DNA from: Streptomyces sp. NBC_00775
GTDB taxonomy: Bacteria; Actinomycetota; Actinomycetes; Streptomycetales; Streptomycetaceae
NCBI RefSeq assembly: GCF_036347135.1
Contig: NZ_CP108938.1
Span: 2,666,001-2,730,000 of the forward strand
Reading direction: 5' to 3'
DNA length: 64,000 nt
A model generated the notes under the pieces. It did not search any database. It had not been told where the DNA came from and saw nothing but the letters and a program-made list of their open reading frames with translations. The translations under genes and the position numbers were made by a program. Position 1 is the stretch's first letter; each line of letters starts with the position of its first letter. Shown here piece after piece: positions 1 through 8,247 of the stretch.

Positions 1-802
1 TGAGGGCGAGGGCGTCGCCGGCGGCCGCCATCAACGTGCCCGTCGGGGCGCCCGCCGAGCCGGCGAGGTCGGCCAGCAGCCGGACGTCCTTGCGGAGCAG
101 CGGTCCTGCGTGGGAGGCGATGCGGTCGAGGGTCCCACCCGCCGCGGCGACCCGGCCCAGTGCGAAGCTCGACCCGCTGCCGTGCGCGATGACGGAGGCG
201 AGGCCCGAGGGGTCGACGTCAAGCGTGCGCCCAAGGGCGAGCACATCGGCGGCGGTCGCGAGATGTGCCGTGAACAGGGCGTTGTTGAGGAGCTTGGCGA
301 CCTGTCCGGAGCCCAGCGGGCCCATGTGGACGACCGGATCGCCGTACGTCTCGAAGACGCGGCGGCAGAAGGCGACGGTGCCGGACTCGCCCCCCACCAT
401 CACCAGCAGGCGCCCCTCGGCCGCCGCTCGCCCGCCCCCGCTCACGGGCGCGTCGATCAGCGTGACGCCGCGGGCCCTGGCGCGGTCGGCGAGCCGGCAG
501 CAGGTGTCGGGGTGGACGGTGCTGTGCACGGCGATCACCCCGCCCTGTCTGAGGCCGGCCAGCACACCGTGGTCCCCGGCGACGACCTCCTCGACATCGG
601 CGTCGTCGACGACGCACACGCACACCAGGTCGCTGGCCGCGGCCAGTTCGGCGGGGGAGGCGGCGCGCCGCACGGGCGTGCCGGCGAACGGGGTGAGCGA
701 GGCGGGACGGCGGGCCCACAGTGTCGTCGCGAAGCCCGCGTCGACGATCCGGCGCGCCATGGGCCCGCCCTGACTGCCCAGTCCGATGAATCCGACGCGC
801 AT
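1..802 (-). CDS. NAD(P)-dependent 3-hydroxyisobutyrate dehydrogenase-like protein, 3' end cut by window edge
   Basis: The gene runs off the left edge; about 267 codons are visible. The protein opens with MRVGFIGLGSQGGPMARR, the Rossmann glycine pattern of the 3-hydroxyisobutyrate/6-phosphogluconate dehydrogenase superfamily. It later shows DAPVSGGG (substrate loop) and GSGQVAKLLNN, whose lysine is the catalytic residue of the family. It probably oxidises a beta-hydroxy acid or reduces the semialdehyde in the cytoplasm; the substrate is unknown. The ATG shares one base with the stop of the DoxX gene (TGATG), so it is the distal member seen here of the long leftward operon that starts near 10.5 kb. 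Confidence 0.85.
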   Translation of the reverse strand, partial: MRVGFIGLGSQGGPMARRIVDAGFATTLWARRPASLTPFAGTPVRRAASPAELAAASDLVCVCVVDDADVEEVVAGDHGVLAGLRQGGVIAVHSTVHPDTCCRLADRARARGVTLIDAPVSGGGRAAAEGRLLVMVGGESGTVAFCRRVFETYGDPVVHMGPLGSGQVAKLLNNALFTAHLATAADVLALGRTLDVDPSGLASVIAHGSGSSFALGRVAAAGGTLDRIASHAGPLLRKDVRLLADLAGSAGAPTGTLMAAAGDALAL

Positions 803-1419
803 CAGCGGGCCTCCTGCTCGGCCGGTTCGGTCGCCGGTGGATCGCCTGAGTCGGCGGTCTCGGCCGGCCCCTCGGTCTCGGGCGCCCCCTCCGGCGTATC
901 GGGCGCCCCGTCCGGCGTATCGGTCGTCGGCCGCGGTCGCCAGAACGCCGCCAGCAGCCCCGCCGTCGCCCCCACGGCCACCCCGAGCGCGATGCCGCCC
1001 CCGGCCCACCCGGTGACCTCGATGTCGCTCGCGTGGTCCAGGGACAGCCGCCCGGGGCCCAGCACGGCCAGTGCCAGTGCGACCACGGCCAGCGTGAGGA
1101 CGTACTCGTAGCCGTCCTTGAAGACGAAGAAACCGTTCGGCCGGTGCGCGAGGACGCCCGCGACCAGCATCACCGAGATGACCGCCGCGCAGGCGAGCGA
1201 TGTCAGCAGCCCAGCCACCAGCAGCAGGCCCGCGCCCACCTCGGTCAGCACGCTCAGCCACGCCTGCAGCGTCCCGTGCCGCAGCCCGAGCCCGCCGAAC
1301 CAGCGGGCCGTGCCCTCGATACGGCCGCCGCCCCGCCAGTGGTTGACCCCGTGCGCGATCATGATGCCGCCCAGGACCACCCGCACCAGCAGCACCGCGA
1401 CCACGTCCGCGTCGCTCAA
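802..1419 (-). CDS. DoxX-family membrane protein
   Basis: A 205-aa integral membrane protein. Four hydrophobic segments are visible: a first helix with LLVRVVLGGIMIAHG, two around AGLLLVAGLLTSLACAAVIS, and one near VLTLAVVALALAVLG, then a final GIALGVAVGATAGLLAAF helix. The last 40 residues are a hydrophilic Pro/Thr/Glu tail. The first helix and the GxEVGAGLLL-like stretch match DoxX/DoxD proteins, which are associated with redox functions at the membrane. I chose TTG at 1419 because GGGAGGGCGAG lies directly upstream and the TTG overlaps the TGA of the hydrolase gene; an upstream start would run through the hydrolase. Its role in the pathway is unknown. Confidence 0.75.
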   Translation of the reverse strand: MSDADVVAVLLVRVVLGGIMIAHGVNHWRGGGRIEGTARWFGGLGLRHGTLQAWLSVLTEVGAGLLLVAGLLTSLACAAVISVMLVAGVLAHRPNGFFVFKDGYEYVLTLAVVALALAVLGPGRLSLDHASDIEVTGWAGGGIALGVAVGATAGLLAAFWRPRPTTDTPDGAPDTPEGAPETEGPAETADSGDPPATEPAEQEAR

Positions 1420-2312
1420 CTCGCCCTCCCCGGCCGCTGCTGAGCGGCTTCCGCGCGTGCGAGCACGCATTCCTCGACGAACGACAGGACCTTCAGGTGG
1501 TACGCCATCGCGGTCAGTCCGATGCTCAAGTTGTGGCCGCCGTCCGCCTGTTGGTCGACGGCGACCCTGGGCGAGGCGGTGAACAGGGACGCGATGTCGG
1601 CGAGCGCCGAGGGTCCGGTCCGCCACACGCGTTCGTGTTCGCCGAGGCTGAAGTGCACGGGGACGCGCACCTGTGCGGCGAGTTCGGGGAAAGTCTCGAT
1701 CCAGCTTCGTGCCACGACCCCTTCGTAGGCGGGTGAGGGGGACGAGATACGGGCGCCGCCGACCACGTCCTCGGGATAGAGCCGGGAGGGCTGCCACAGC
1801 AGGTCGCGCACCCCGCGCGGCCGGCTCGGGGCGGGATCGGCGCGCAGCGCGTCCCCCAGGATCCCCACCGCGTCGTCGTGGTGGTGGCGCCCGGTGCCGG
1901 CGAGCTCCACGCCGAGCAGGTCCCGCCCGCGGTCGTCGACCGCCATGCGCAACGCCAGTTCGCAGCCGATGGAATGGGCGAGGACGAAGATTCCGGCCCC
2001 GCGCGGACGCGCCGCGAGCAGCCGGTCCACCGCCGCGTAGGCGAGGTCGACCCGCCGCTCCACGGTGGTCAGCTCGGCGGCGTGCTGGGCCGAACTGCCG
2101 TACCCTGGACGGTCGATGGCGATGACGGTGAACCCGAGCGCCTCCCCGGTCCGCAGCAGCGAGAGCCGAGGCCGGTCCGGGTAGTCGAAGTACCCCGAGT
2201 ACGCGGATCCGCCGTGCAGCGCCAGCACCACGGCCCGCGGCTGCCGCGCCTCCCGCAGCAGCGCCGATACGGGGATGCCGTCGACGTCGACGATCCGCGC
2301 GACGCTGGTCAC
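1416..2312 (-). CDS. alpha/beta-fold hydrolase
   Basis: A 298-aa protein with alpha/beta-hydrolase hallmarks: an oxyanion-region HGGSAYSGYF early, IAIDRPGYGSS, then LAHSIGCELA as the nucleophile elbow with serine (G-H/x-S-x-G type), and a late GGHNLS that supplies the histidine. It probably hydrolyses an ester, thioester or carbon-carbon bond. GTG at 2312 overlaps the thiolase stop by GTGA, which fixes the start. In context, after the P450, ferredoxin and thiolase-like fusion, it may release a carboxylic acid or cleave a ring product, but the substrate is not readable from sequence. Confidence 0.85.
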   Translation of the reverse strand: MTSVARIVDVDGIPVSALLREARQPRAVVLALHGGSAYSGYFDYPDRPRLSLLRTGEALGFTVIAIDRPGYGSSAQHAAELTTVERRVDLAYAAVDRLLAARPRGAGIFVLAHSIGCELALRMAVDDRGRDLLGVELAGTGRHHHDDAVGILGDALRADPAPSRPRGVRDLLWQPSRLYPEDVVGGARISSPSPAYEGVVARSWIETFPELAAQVRVPVHFSLGEHERVWRTGPSALADIASLFTASPRVAVDQQADGGHNLSIGLTAMAYHLKVLSFVEECVLARAEAAQQRPGRAS

Positions 2313-3976
2313 GCGTCCGCCCTGAGGAGCAGCACACCGCTCGGGGTGAGCCCCCCGCTGCTGGCCACGGCGACCCGCGCGCCCGGCACCTGTCGCGCAC
2401 CGGCCTCCCCGCGCAGCTGCGTGACCGCCTCGTGGACCAGGCCCATGCCATGGGTGCGGCCGTGGGAGAGCTGGCCGCCGTGGGTGTTGAGCGGCAGCAC
2501 GCCATCTCTGGCGATGTTCTTTCCGCCGTCGAGGAAGTCCTTGGCCTCGCCGATCCCGCAGAATCCCAACGCCTCTATCCAGGAGAGGCAGTTGAAGGTG
2601 AATCCGTCGTAGAGCTGGGCCACGTCGACGTCGGCGGGCTTCATCGACGTACGCGACCAGAGGTGGGCGGACTGGCCGAGCACCTGCGGTTCGTGGGTGA
2701 GCGTGCTCTGGTCCCACTCGATCCGTTCCAGGATCTGGGTGCCGACCGCCTCCACCAGGACGGGCGGCTTGGCCAGGTCGCGAGCCGCGTCCACCGCCGA
2801 CACGATCACGGCGACCGCTCCGTCGCAGGGCACATCGCAGTCGTACAGCCCGAAGGGTGTGGTGACGGGCCTGGCGTTCAGGTAGTCGTCCATGGTCATC
2901 GGTTCGCGGTAGACGGCCGTCGGGTTGAGCTCGGCGTTAGCCCGCTGGTTGAGCGCGATCCAGCCGAGCGTCTCGCGCGTGGTCCCGTAGCGGTGGAAGT
3001 GCCGCTGCGCGTTCTGGGCCAGCGTGTGGGCCGCCGAGATGGCGCCGAAGGGCTTCAACCAGCCAGCCGCCGTACGGGAGTTGTCCTGTGGGCGGATCCG
3101 GCCGCGCCGTATCAGTTCGGTGTACGTCGCCTCCCAGACCGTACGGAAGCACAGCACATGCCGGGCGAGGCCGCCCGCGACCGCCAGCATCGCGGCGATG
3201 AGTGAGCCGCCGGGGCCGAAGGTCTCGCCGCCGCCGTGGTGCCAGGTGGGGTGCAGCCCCAGGGCGGCCTCCAGCGCGGTCACGCCTCCTTCGGCGAAGC
3301 CGCCGTACGCTCCGGCGCCCGGGTAGGTCGCCAGGCCGTCGATGTCGTCGATCGTCAACCCGGCGTCGGCGATGGCCTGTTCGCATGCCCGCACGGTCAG
3401 GGACAGCGGCGGGACCATCAGGCGGCGCCCGATCCGTGAGCTGCCGATGCCGCTGATCGCGACCTTGTCCTCGAACTTCTCGGTGGTGGCCATCGGGCGT
3501 ACGCGGGACCGGAGTTGGTCCGGTGCCACCTCGTCCGACGGGAGCGGAGCCGGCGGGCCCTGCTCGGCGGCGGGGCGGAACAGCGGCAGCCAGGTGTCCT
3601 CGGCCTGCTCGAAGACGACCTCCATCCGCATGCCCAGCTCAAGCTGTTCCGGTTCGCATTGGACGATGTTGGTGGTGAGCCGGACCCGGGGATCCTCCTC
3701 GATGGCGACCTGCCCCACCACGTAGGGCGGTGGCAGTCCGGGCAGGCCGAAGCGGTGGTTGACGGTGAACCCGATCAGTGTCGCGAAGCCGGAGACGGCC
3801 CGTACGCCGGTGTCGTGTCCGTGGCAGTAGCGGCAGACCGGCTGTGGGGGATGGAGCAGGGCCGCGCAGGTTCCGCACTCCGTCAGGCGCAGCCGGCCGT
3901 CCGCGCCGGAGGTCCAGAAGAACTCGTTCTCCTCTGTGATCTCCGGCAGCGGACGCCCTGAGGTCTCGTCGCTCAT
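2309..3976 (-). CDS. DUF35/OB-fold domain fused to thiolase-like (SCP2/Ltp2-type) protein
   Basis: A 555-aa fusion. Residues 1-140 form a DUF35 rubredoxin-like zinc ribbon (C34-x2-C37-x10-C48-x2-C51) followed by an OB fold containing VVGQVAIEEDPRVRL. From about residue 170 (KVAISGIGSSRIGRR) a thiolase fold follows, ending with a GGQLSHGRTHGMG motif. The region where thiolases carry the nucleophilic cysteine reads GGGETFGPGGS and has none. Steroid side-chain enzymes Ltp2 and ChsH2 use a DUF35 partner with a cysteine-less thiolase fold as a retro-aldolase; a similar aldol cleavage is my inference here. The ATG overlaps the P450 stop (ATGA). Confidence 0.8.
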   Translation of the reverse strand: MSDETSGRPLPEITEENEFFWTSGADGRLRLTECGTCAALLHPPQPVCRYCHGHDTGVRAVSGFATLIGFTVNHRFGLPGLPPPYVVGQVAIEEDPRVRLTTNIVQCEPEQLELGMRMEVVFEQAEDTWLPLFRPAAEQGPPAPLPSDEVAPDQLRSRVRPMATTEKFEDKVAISGIGSSRIGRRLMVPPLSLTVRACEQAIADAGLTIDDIDGLATYPGAGAYGGFAEGGVTALEAALGLHPTWHHGGGETFGPGGSLIAAMLAVAGGLARHVLCFRTVWEATYTELIRRGRIRPQDNSRTAAGWLKPFGAISAAHTLAQNAQRHFHRYGTTRETLGWIALNQRANAELNPTAVYREPMTMDDYLNARPVTTPFGLYDCDVPCDGAVAVIVSAVDAARDLAKPPVLVEAVGTQILERIEWDQSTLTHEPQVLGQSAHLWSRTSMKPADVDVAQLYDGFTFNCLSWIEALGFCGIGEAKDFLDGGKNIARDGVLPLNTHGGQLSHGRTHGMGLVHEAVTQLRGEAGARQVPGARVAVASSGGLTPSGVLLLRADA

Positions 3977-5370
3977 TCGGTGATCCGCGCCTTCGCCTTC
4001 CGGACCGTCACCGGCTCGGCGATCCGCTGTTCGTCGCAGACCTTCTGCAGGACCTTCAGCGTCTCGTCGAGCCCGGCGCCGAGCCGGGGGCCGGGGGTGA
4101 ACGTCGCCGGGAGGTGGCGCATGCCCTGGATGATGCCGATCGTCTCGTAGTGCTCCGCGCCCTGCGGGTCGCACCGGTAGTCCGGCATCCGGTCGAGCAC
4201 CTGGACGACCATCCGCTTGAACACCGTGCGGGCGACGTTCGAGCCGATGCAGCGGTGGATGCCCAGGCCGAAGCTGCTGTGCCGGTTGGCCGGGCGTCGC
4301 ATGTCGATGGTGTTCGGGTCCGGGAACACGGCGGGGTCACGGTTGGCCATCGCCCAGGAGAGCCAGAGCCGTTCGCCCTCCTTGAAGCGGGTTCCGGCGA
4401 TCTCGCAGTCCGCCGAGAAGGTGCGTCCGTCGCCCGGGGCGGGTGCGTAGAAGCGCAGGAACTCCTCGGCCGCGGAGTCGAGCAGGGTGTCCCGCTCCCG
4501 GCTGAGGCGCTCCCGCTCCGCGGGGTTCTCCCCCAGCCATTCCAGGGAGTGTGCGGTGAGCGCGGTCGTGGTGTCGAAGCCGCCGCCGATCAACAGGGCG
4601 AGTACGCCGAGGAGTTCGGAGTCGGGCGGGGTCTTGCCGTTGATCTCCGCGCGGACCAGGGCGTCCACCAGGCCCGGCCTGGGGTTCGCCCGGATCTCCG
4701 CTATCGCCATGGCCAGGCCCCGGCCCATGTTCCGGCTCAGCTCGATGACGCGTGGCATGTCGGGCGAGTGGGGCGGGGTGTAGACCGAGGCGTGGGCCGG
4801 CTCGTTGTAGACGGTCCAGTCCTTGAGCGGGATGCCCATCATCGCCAGGGTGAGGACGGCCGGCACGATGTTGGCGAGGTCGTCGACGAAGTCGATCCGC
4901 CCCTCCTCGATCTTCTCGTCGAGGGCGGCGCGCACCACCTCGTCGATGACCGGGATCCAGCGGCTGATGGCCGCCGGGGAGAGATAGGGGTTGAGCGCCT
5001 GCCGGTAGTGGCGCTGTTCCGGCGGGTCCATCTCCAGGAATCCGCCCTGGACCTCCCCCCGCTCGCGGGGCGGCGGGGGAATGGAGATGCCCTTGTATCC
5101 GCGCCGCTCGCCCCGCACGTCGTGGTCGTTGGAGAGGAACTCGGCGGAGCGGGCCAGTTCGAAGACCTCGCGGTTGCCGCTGGCCACCCAGTGACCGCCG
5201 TGGGTGTCGGTCCAGGCGATGGGGCACCGGGACTGCAACTCGTGGGTGATGTCCTCGAATTGGTGGCGGTACTCGGGGGTGTGCCGGTCGAACTCGACCC
5301 TGTGTTTCTTGCGGTCGTCGCCACCCTGCTGGGTGCGATCGTCGCCGCTCACGACGTCGTCCGTGGTCAT
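3973..5370 (-). CDS. cytochrome P450
   Basis: A 465-aa soluble class I P450. The I-helix oxygen-binding motif GGGFDTTTA is at 262-270, ExxR at E303-R306, and the haem loop FGLGIHRCIG has the cysteine ligand at C374. It resembles CYP families that hydroxylate terpenoids, steroids or alkyl chains. The ferredoxin gene ends 17 nt upstream, so the redox partner is co-transcribed; no ferredoxin reductase is present. It probably carries out the initial or an early hydroxylation, feeding the SDR and aldehyde dehydrogenase of the same operon. The start ATG is preceded by GAGGGGAG. Confidence 0.95.
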   Translation of the reverse strand: MTTDDVVSGDDRTQQGGDDRKKHRVEFDRHTPEYRHQFEDITHELQSRCPIAWTDTHGGHWVASGNREVFELARSAEFLSNDHDVRGERRGYKGISIPPPPRERGEVQGGFLEMDPPEQRHYRQALNPYLSPAAISRWIPVIDEVVRAALDEKIEEGRIDFVDDLANIVPAVLTLAMMGIPLKDWTVYNEPAHASVYTPPHSPDMPRVIELSRNMGRGLAMAIAEIRANPRPGLVDALVRAEINGKTPPDSELLGVLALLIGGGFDTTTALTAHSLEWLGENPAERERLSRERDTLLDSAAEEFLRFYAPAPGDGRTFSADCEIAGTRFKEGERLWLSWAMANRDPAVFPDPNTIDMRRPANRHSSFGLGIHRCIGSNVARTVFKRMVVQVLDRMPDYRCDPQGAEHYETIGIIQGMRHLPATFTPGPRLGAGLDETLKVLQKVCDEQRIAEPVTVRKAKARITE

Positions 5371-5386
5371 CCTGCTGTTTCTCCCC

Positions 5387-5578
5387 TCAGGAGACGAAGA
5401 TCGCGCGTTCCGGGCAGGACCTGACCGCCTCGATGACCTGGTCCCGCTGGTCGTCCGGAACGTCCTCGTTGATCGCCGACGAGTGACCGTCGATCTCGCT
5501 GAGCTCGAAGACCTTCGGAGCCCGCATGGCGCAGAGCGTGTGGCCCTGGCAGCGTTCAGGATCGACTCGTACCTTCAC
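5387..5578 (-). CDS. P450-associated ferredoxin, histidine-variant cluster motif
   Basis: A 63-aa ferredoxin. Ligands read CQGHTLC near the N terminus and SCPERAI near the C terminus, i.e. C-x2-H-x2-C...C-P, with histidine where four-cysteine ferredoxins have the second cysteine. Such variant ferredoxins are known as electron donors to actinobacterial P450s. A longer reading frame exists upstream, but GTG at 5578 has GGAAGGA at a suitable distance and gives the normal small-ferredoxin length, so I use it. It lies immediately before the P450 gene in the operon. Confidence 0.88.
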   Translation of the reverse strand: MKVRVDPERCQGHTLCAMRAPKVFELSEIDGHSSAINEDVPDDQRDQVIEAVRSCPERAIFVS

Positions 5579-5636
5579 GACGTGCTTCCTTCCTGCATCG
5601 GCCGCATCGGCTGTGGCTGCTTCGGATCCGCTGTGG

Positions 5637-7004
5637 CTACTTGAGATCCGCCAGGGACTTGCCGACATCGGCGAGGGTCCCGGGCTTGCCGTACGACTTC
5701 TTGTACTTGTACGGCTGTTCGTCGCAGCGGTAGGCGCCCTGGTCGGGCTTGAAATCGGCGGCGGTCCAGCCCTTCGAGGTCGCCTTGACGACGTTGAAGC
5801 ACGTGGGCGGGTTGGTGGGGCTGGTCAGGTCCGCGGGGGCCTGCAGTCCGCCGCCCGTCCAGGCCTTCTGCTTGACCGTGTTGTCGTACACGCACGTGCG
5901 GGTCAGTTCGGCGCAGTCGCTCGCCTCGCTGGCGAACAGCAGCCAGGCGGAGAAGGCGCGCAGCACGGGCAGGGTGACCTGGGCGCCGGGGGCGTACTTG
6001 GCGAACAGGTCGACGACCTTCTTGGTCGCCGGGTTGCCGGAGGCCTGCTCCAGCGGGGAGAAGCCGCTGAGGTCGGCGAAGTTGGTCTGCGAGTCGAGCG
6101 CGGTGCCCGCCAGTTTGATGAAGGCGGGGCCGTAGGCGTTGTTGTTGGCGTCGACCCAGTCGAGCTTGTAGCCGGCGTTGGTGAGCGCCTGCTCCAGCTT
6201 GGCGAGGCTGGCGAAGTCGCCGTTGAAGATCAGGCCCTTGAGCTTCTTGCTCTTGATGGTCTGGGCGTACGGCGTCCAGTCGGCGACGCCCGCGGCCGGG
6301 TAGAGGTCGGTGTAGGTGACCTTGCCGCCCAGCGCGGGCAGCAGTTCCTTCGCCTCGCTGGCGAGGACCTTGGTGGTCGGTATGTCGCCCGAGATGATGC
6401 CGATGTGGCCGGCGGAGTCCGGGTACGCCTCCTTGATCAGCCAGGAATAGTAGCCGGGATAGGACGCGTAGCCGACTCCGGCGGGCAGGGTCTGCACCGA
6501 GAGGTCCGCGCCGAAGGCCGCCAACTGGACGGACTGGGCGGGAAATTCCGGCAGCAGGCACTTCAGCCGGGTCTTGACGGCCGTGCCGTCGAAGGCGGTG
6601 CCTCCGCCGACGAGTGCGAAGTCCTCCCGGCAGGCCTCGATCATCCGCTGCTGGCCCTCGAAGAGCTTGGCGTCGCGGGTGGTGGGGACGAGCTGGCGTC
6701 CGTTGATGCCGCCCGCGTCGTTGCACCAGGAGGTGAACACCTTGGCCGCGTTCACGAACTCCGGGTTCTTGGTGAAGCCCACGTCGCTGAAGACGCCGAC
6801 CTTAATGTCGGTGGTGGTGACGCCCTGGGACGTCACCGCCTTGGGGCTGCCGTCGTGGCAGACGTTCTTGAGCGTGCCGAAGTCTCCTTGGGCGGCGGAG
6901 CCGCCGGGCGCGGACTTGGACGGCACGTCGCTGCTCGACGTGGCGGAGCGGGCGGAACACCCGGCCAGGGCCAGGACGAGCGCGGCGATGAGCAAGCGTC
7001 TCAT
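5637..7004 (-). CDS. ABC-type substrate-binding lipoprotein (LivK-like), orphan
   Basis: A 455-aa exported protein. A short signal peptide ends in LALAGC, a lipobox, so it is expected to be anchored outside the membrane. The body fits the type I periplasmic-binding fold of branched-chain amino-acid/amide receptors (TTDIKVGVFSDVGFTKNPEF near the N terminus; PTTRDAKLFEGQQRMIEAC; repeated Rossmann-like segments). No LivHMGF permease or ATPase gene lies near. Such lone receptors occur in actinobacterial lipid and aromatic catabolic clusters. It lies between the CoA-transferase and ferredoxin genes, so it probably binds the pathway substrate. Confidence 0.85.
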   Translation of the reverse strand: MRRLLIAALVLALAGCSARSATSSSDVPSKSAPGGSAAQGDFGTLKNVCHDGSPKAVTSQGVTTTDIKVGVFSDVGFTKNPEFVNAAKVFTSWCNDAGGINGRQLVPTTRDAKLFEGQQRMIEACREDFALVGGGTAFDGTAVKTRLKCLLPEFPAQSVQLAAFGADLSVQTLPAGVGYASYPGYYSWLIKEAYPDSAGHIGIISGDIPTTKVLASEAKELLPALGGKVTYTDLYPAAGVADWTPYAQTIKSKKLKGLIFNGDFASLAKLEQALTNAGYKLDWVDANNNAYGPAFIKLAGTALDSQTNFADLSGFSPLEQASGNPATKKVVDLFAKYAPGAQVTLPVLRAFSAWLLFASEASDCAELTRTCVYDNTVKQKAWTGGGLQAPADLTSPTNPPTCFNVVKATSKGWTAADFKPDQGAYRCDEQPYKYKKSYGKPGTLADVGKSLADLK

Positions 7005-7041
7005 CGGTCCTCCTCGAGCAATCGTTCCCGAAGTGCGGTGA

Positions 7042-8247
7042 TCAGGTGACCGCGCCCGCCGCTTTCAGCTCGCTGATGCGGGTCCAGTCCAGGCCCAGTT
7101 CCATGAGGATCTCCTCGGTCTGGGCGGCGAACTCGGGCGCGGGCCCGAGGTGAGGGGCGGCGACGTCGAACTGCACCGGGCTGGCGGCCAGTTCGAGCTC
7201 TCCGGCCCGTAACAGGTACTCGTTCGCCCGGACTTGCCCGTCCTGTCCCACGTGCAGCAGATCCTGTACGGGGGCCCAGGGCCCGGCGAGGGTGGCGAAG
7301 CGCTCCGTCCACTGGGCGAGGGTGCGGGTCGCGAGCACCTCCCGCAGGATCTTGACGGCCTGCTCGGTGTTGGCGGCGATCAGCTCGGCCGTGGCGAAGC
7401 GGGGATCACCGGCCAGCTCCGGCCGGTCGACGTGCCGGCAGACGTCGGCCCAGAACTTGGCGGGCTGGAGCATGACGAAGGACAGGTAGTGCCCGTCGGC
7501 GGTGGTGTAGAGGCCGGAGAGCGGGTTGGTCGGCGAGCCGTGGGTGCCCGGCTTCGGCGCCACCCAGGTCGTGTCGAGGTGCAGGGCCAGTGCGGCGGCG
7601 TGGCCCATGGCCCAGACGCCGCTGCCGAGCAGGGAGACGTCCACGACCGAGGCTTCGCCGGTGCGTTCGCGGCGGAGCAGGGCCGCCGCGATGCCTCCGG
7701 CGAGGTTCGTGCCGGAGATGGTGTCGCCGTAGGCGGGCGCGGGCGGGCTGATCATTCCCTCGACGCCGGGCGGGGTGATGCTGGCGGCGGTTCCGGCGCG
7801 GGCCCAGAAGGCCGTCATGTCGTAGCCGCCCCGGTCCGCCTCCGGTCCGCGCGGGCCGAGGGCGCTTCCCCGGGCGTACACGATCGTGGGGTTGAGCGCG
7901 CGGATGTCGTCCACGTCGATGCCCAGCCGGGTCCGGGCGCCGGGCAGGAAGCTGGTCAGGAACACGTCGGAGCGGCGGACCAGTTCGTGCAGCACCTCCT
8001 TGCCCTCGGGCCGTGCCATGTCGAGGCCGAGACTGCGCTTGCCGCGGTTGGCGTGCTCGACGTTGGGGTTCGGGTCGCCCTCGACGCGGATGGTTCCGGT
8101 CTGGCGGAGGCCGCGCTGCGGATCGCCGGTGACGGCGTGCTCGACCTTGATGACGTCCGCGCCCCAGTCGGCGAGCACGGCTCCCGCCGACGGGACGAAG
8201 CCGTACATCGCCACTTCGAGGACGCGGATGCCTTCGAGCGGCCTCAT
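7042..8247 (-). CDS. CaiB/BaiF-type CoA transferase (family III)
   Basis: A 401-aa class III CoA transferase. It begins PLEGIRVLEVAMY and has GADVIKVEH, the CoA-binding region, and GGYDMTAFWARAG, in which D143 is the expected catalytic aspartate that forms the acyl-anhydride intermediate. It probably activates the acid produced by the aldehyde dehydrogenase by moving CoA from a donor thioester. Its ATG overlaps the aldehyde dehydrogenase stop (ATGA), so the two are translationally coupled. This supports an oxidation-then-thioesterification sequence. Confidence 0.9.
   Translation of the reverse strand: MRPLEGIRVLEVAMYGFVPSAGAVLADWGADVIKVEHAVTGDPQRGLRQTGTIRVEGDPNPNVEHANRGKRSLGLDMARPEGKEVLHELVRRSDVFLTSFLPGARTRLGIDVDDIRALNPTIVYARGSALGPRGPEADRGGYDMTAFWARAGTAASITPPGVEGMISPPAPAYGDTISGTNLAGGIAAALLRRERTGEASVVDVSLLGSGVWAMGHAAALALHLDTTWVAPKPGTHGSPTNPLSGLYTTADGHYLSFVMLQPAKFWADVCRHVDRPELAGDPRFATAELIAANTEQAVKILREVLATRTLAQWTERFATLAGPWAPVQDLLHVGQDGQVRANEYLLRAGELELAASPVQFDVAAPHLGPAPEFAAQTEEILMELGLDWTRISELKAAGAVT

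Noticed and set aside
5579..5668. Upstream start extending the ferredoxin to 93 residues
   Set aside because: The extra residues have no family support and include the ribosome site GGAAGGA; GTG 5578 gives the normal length.
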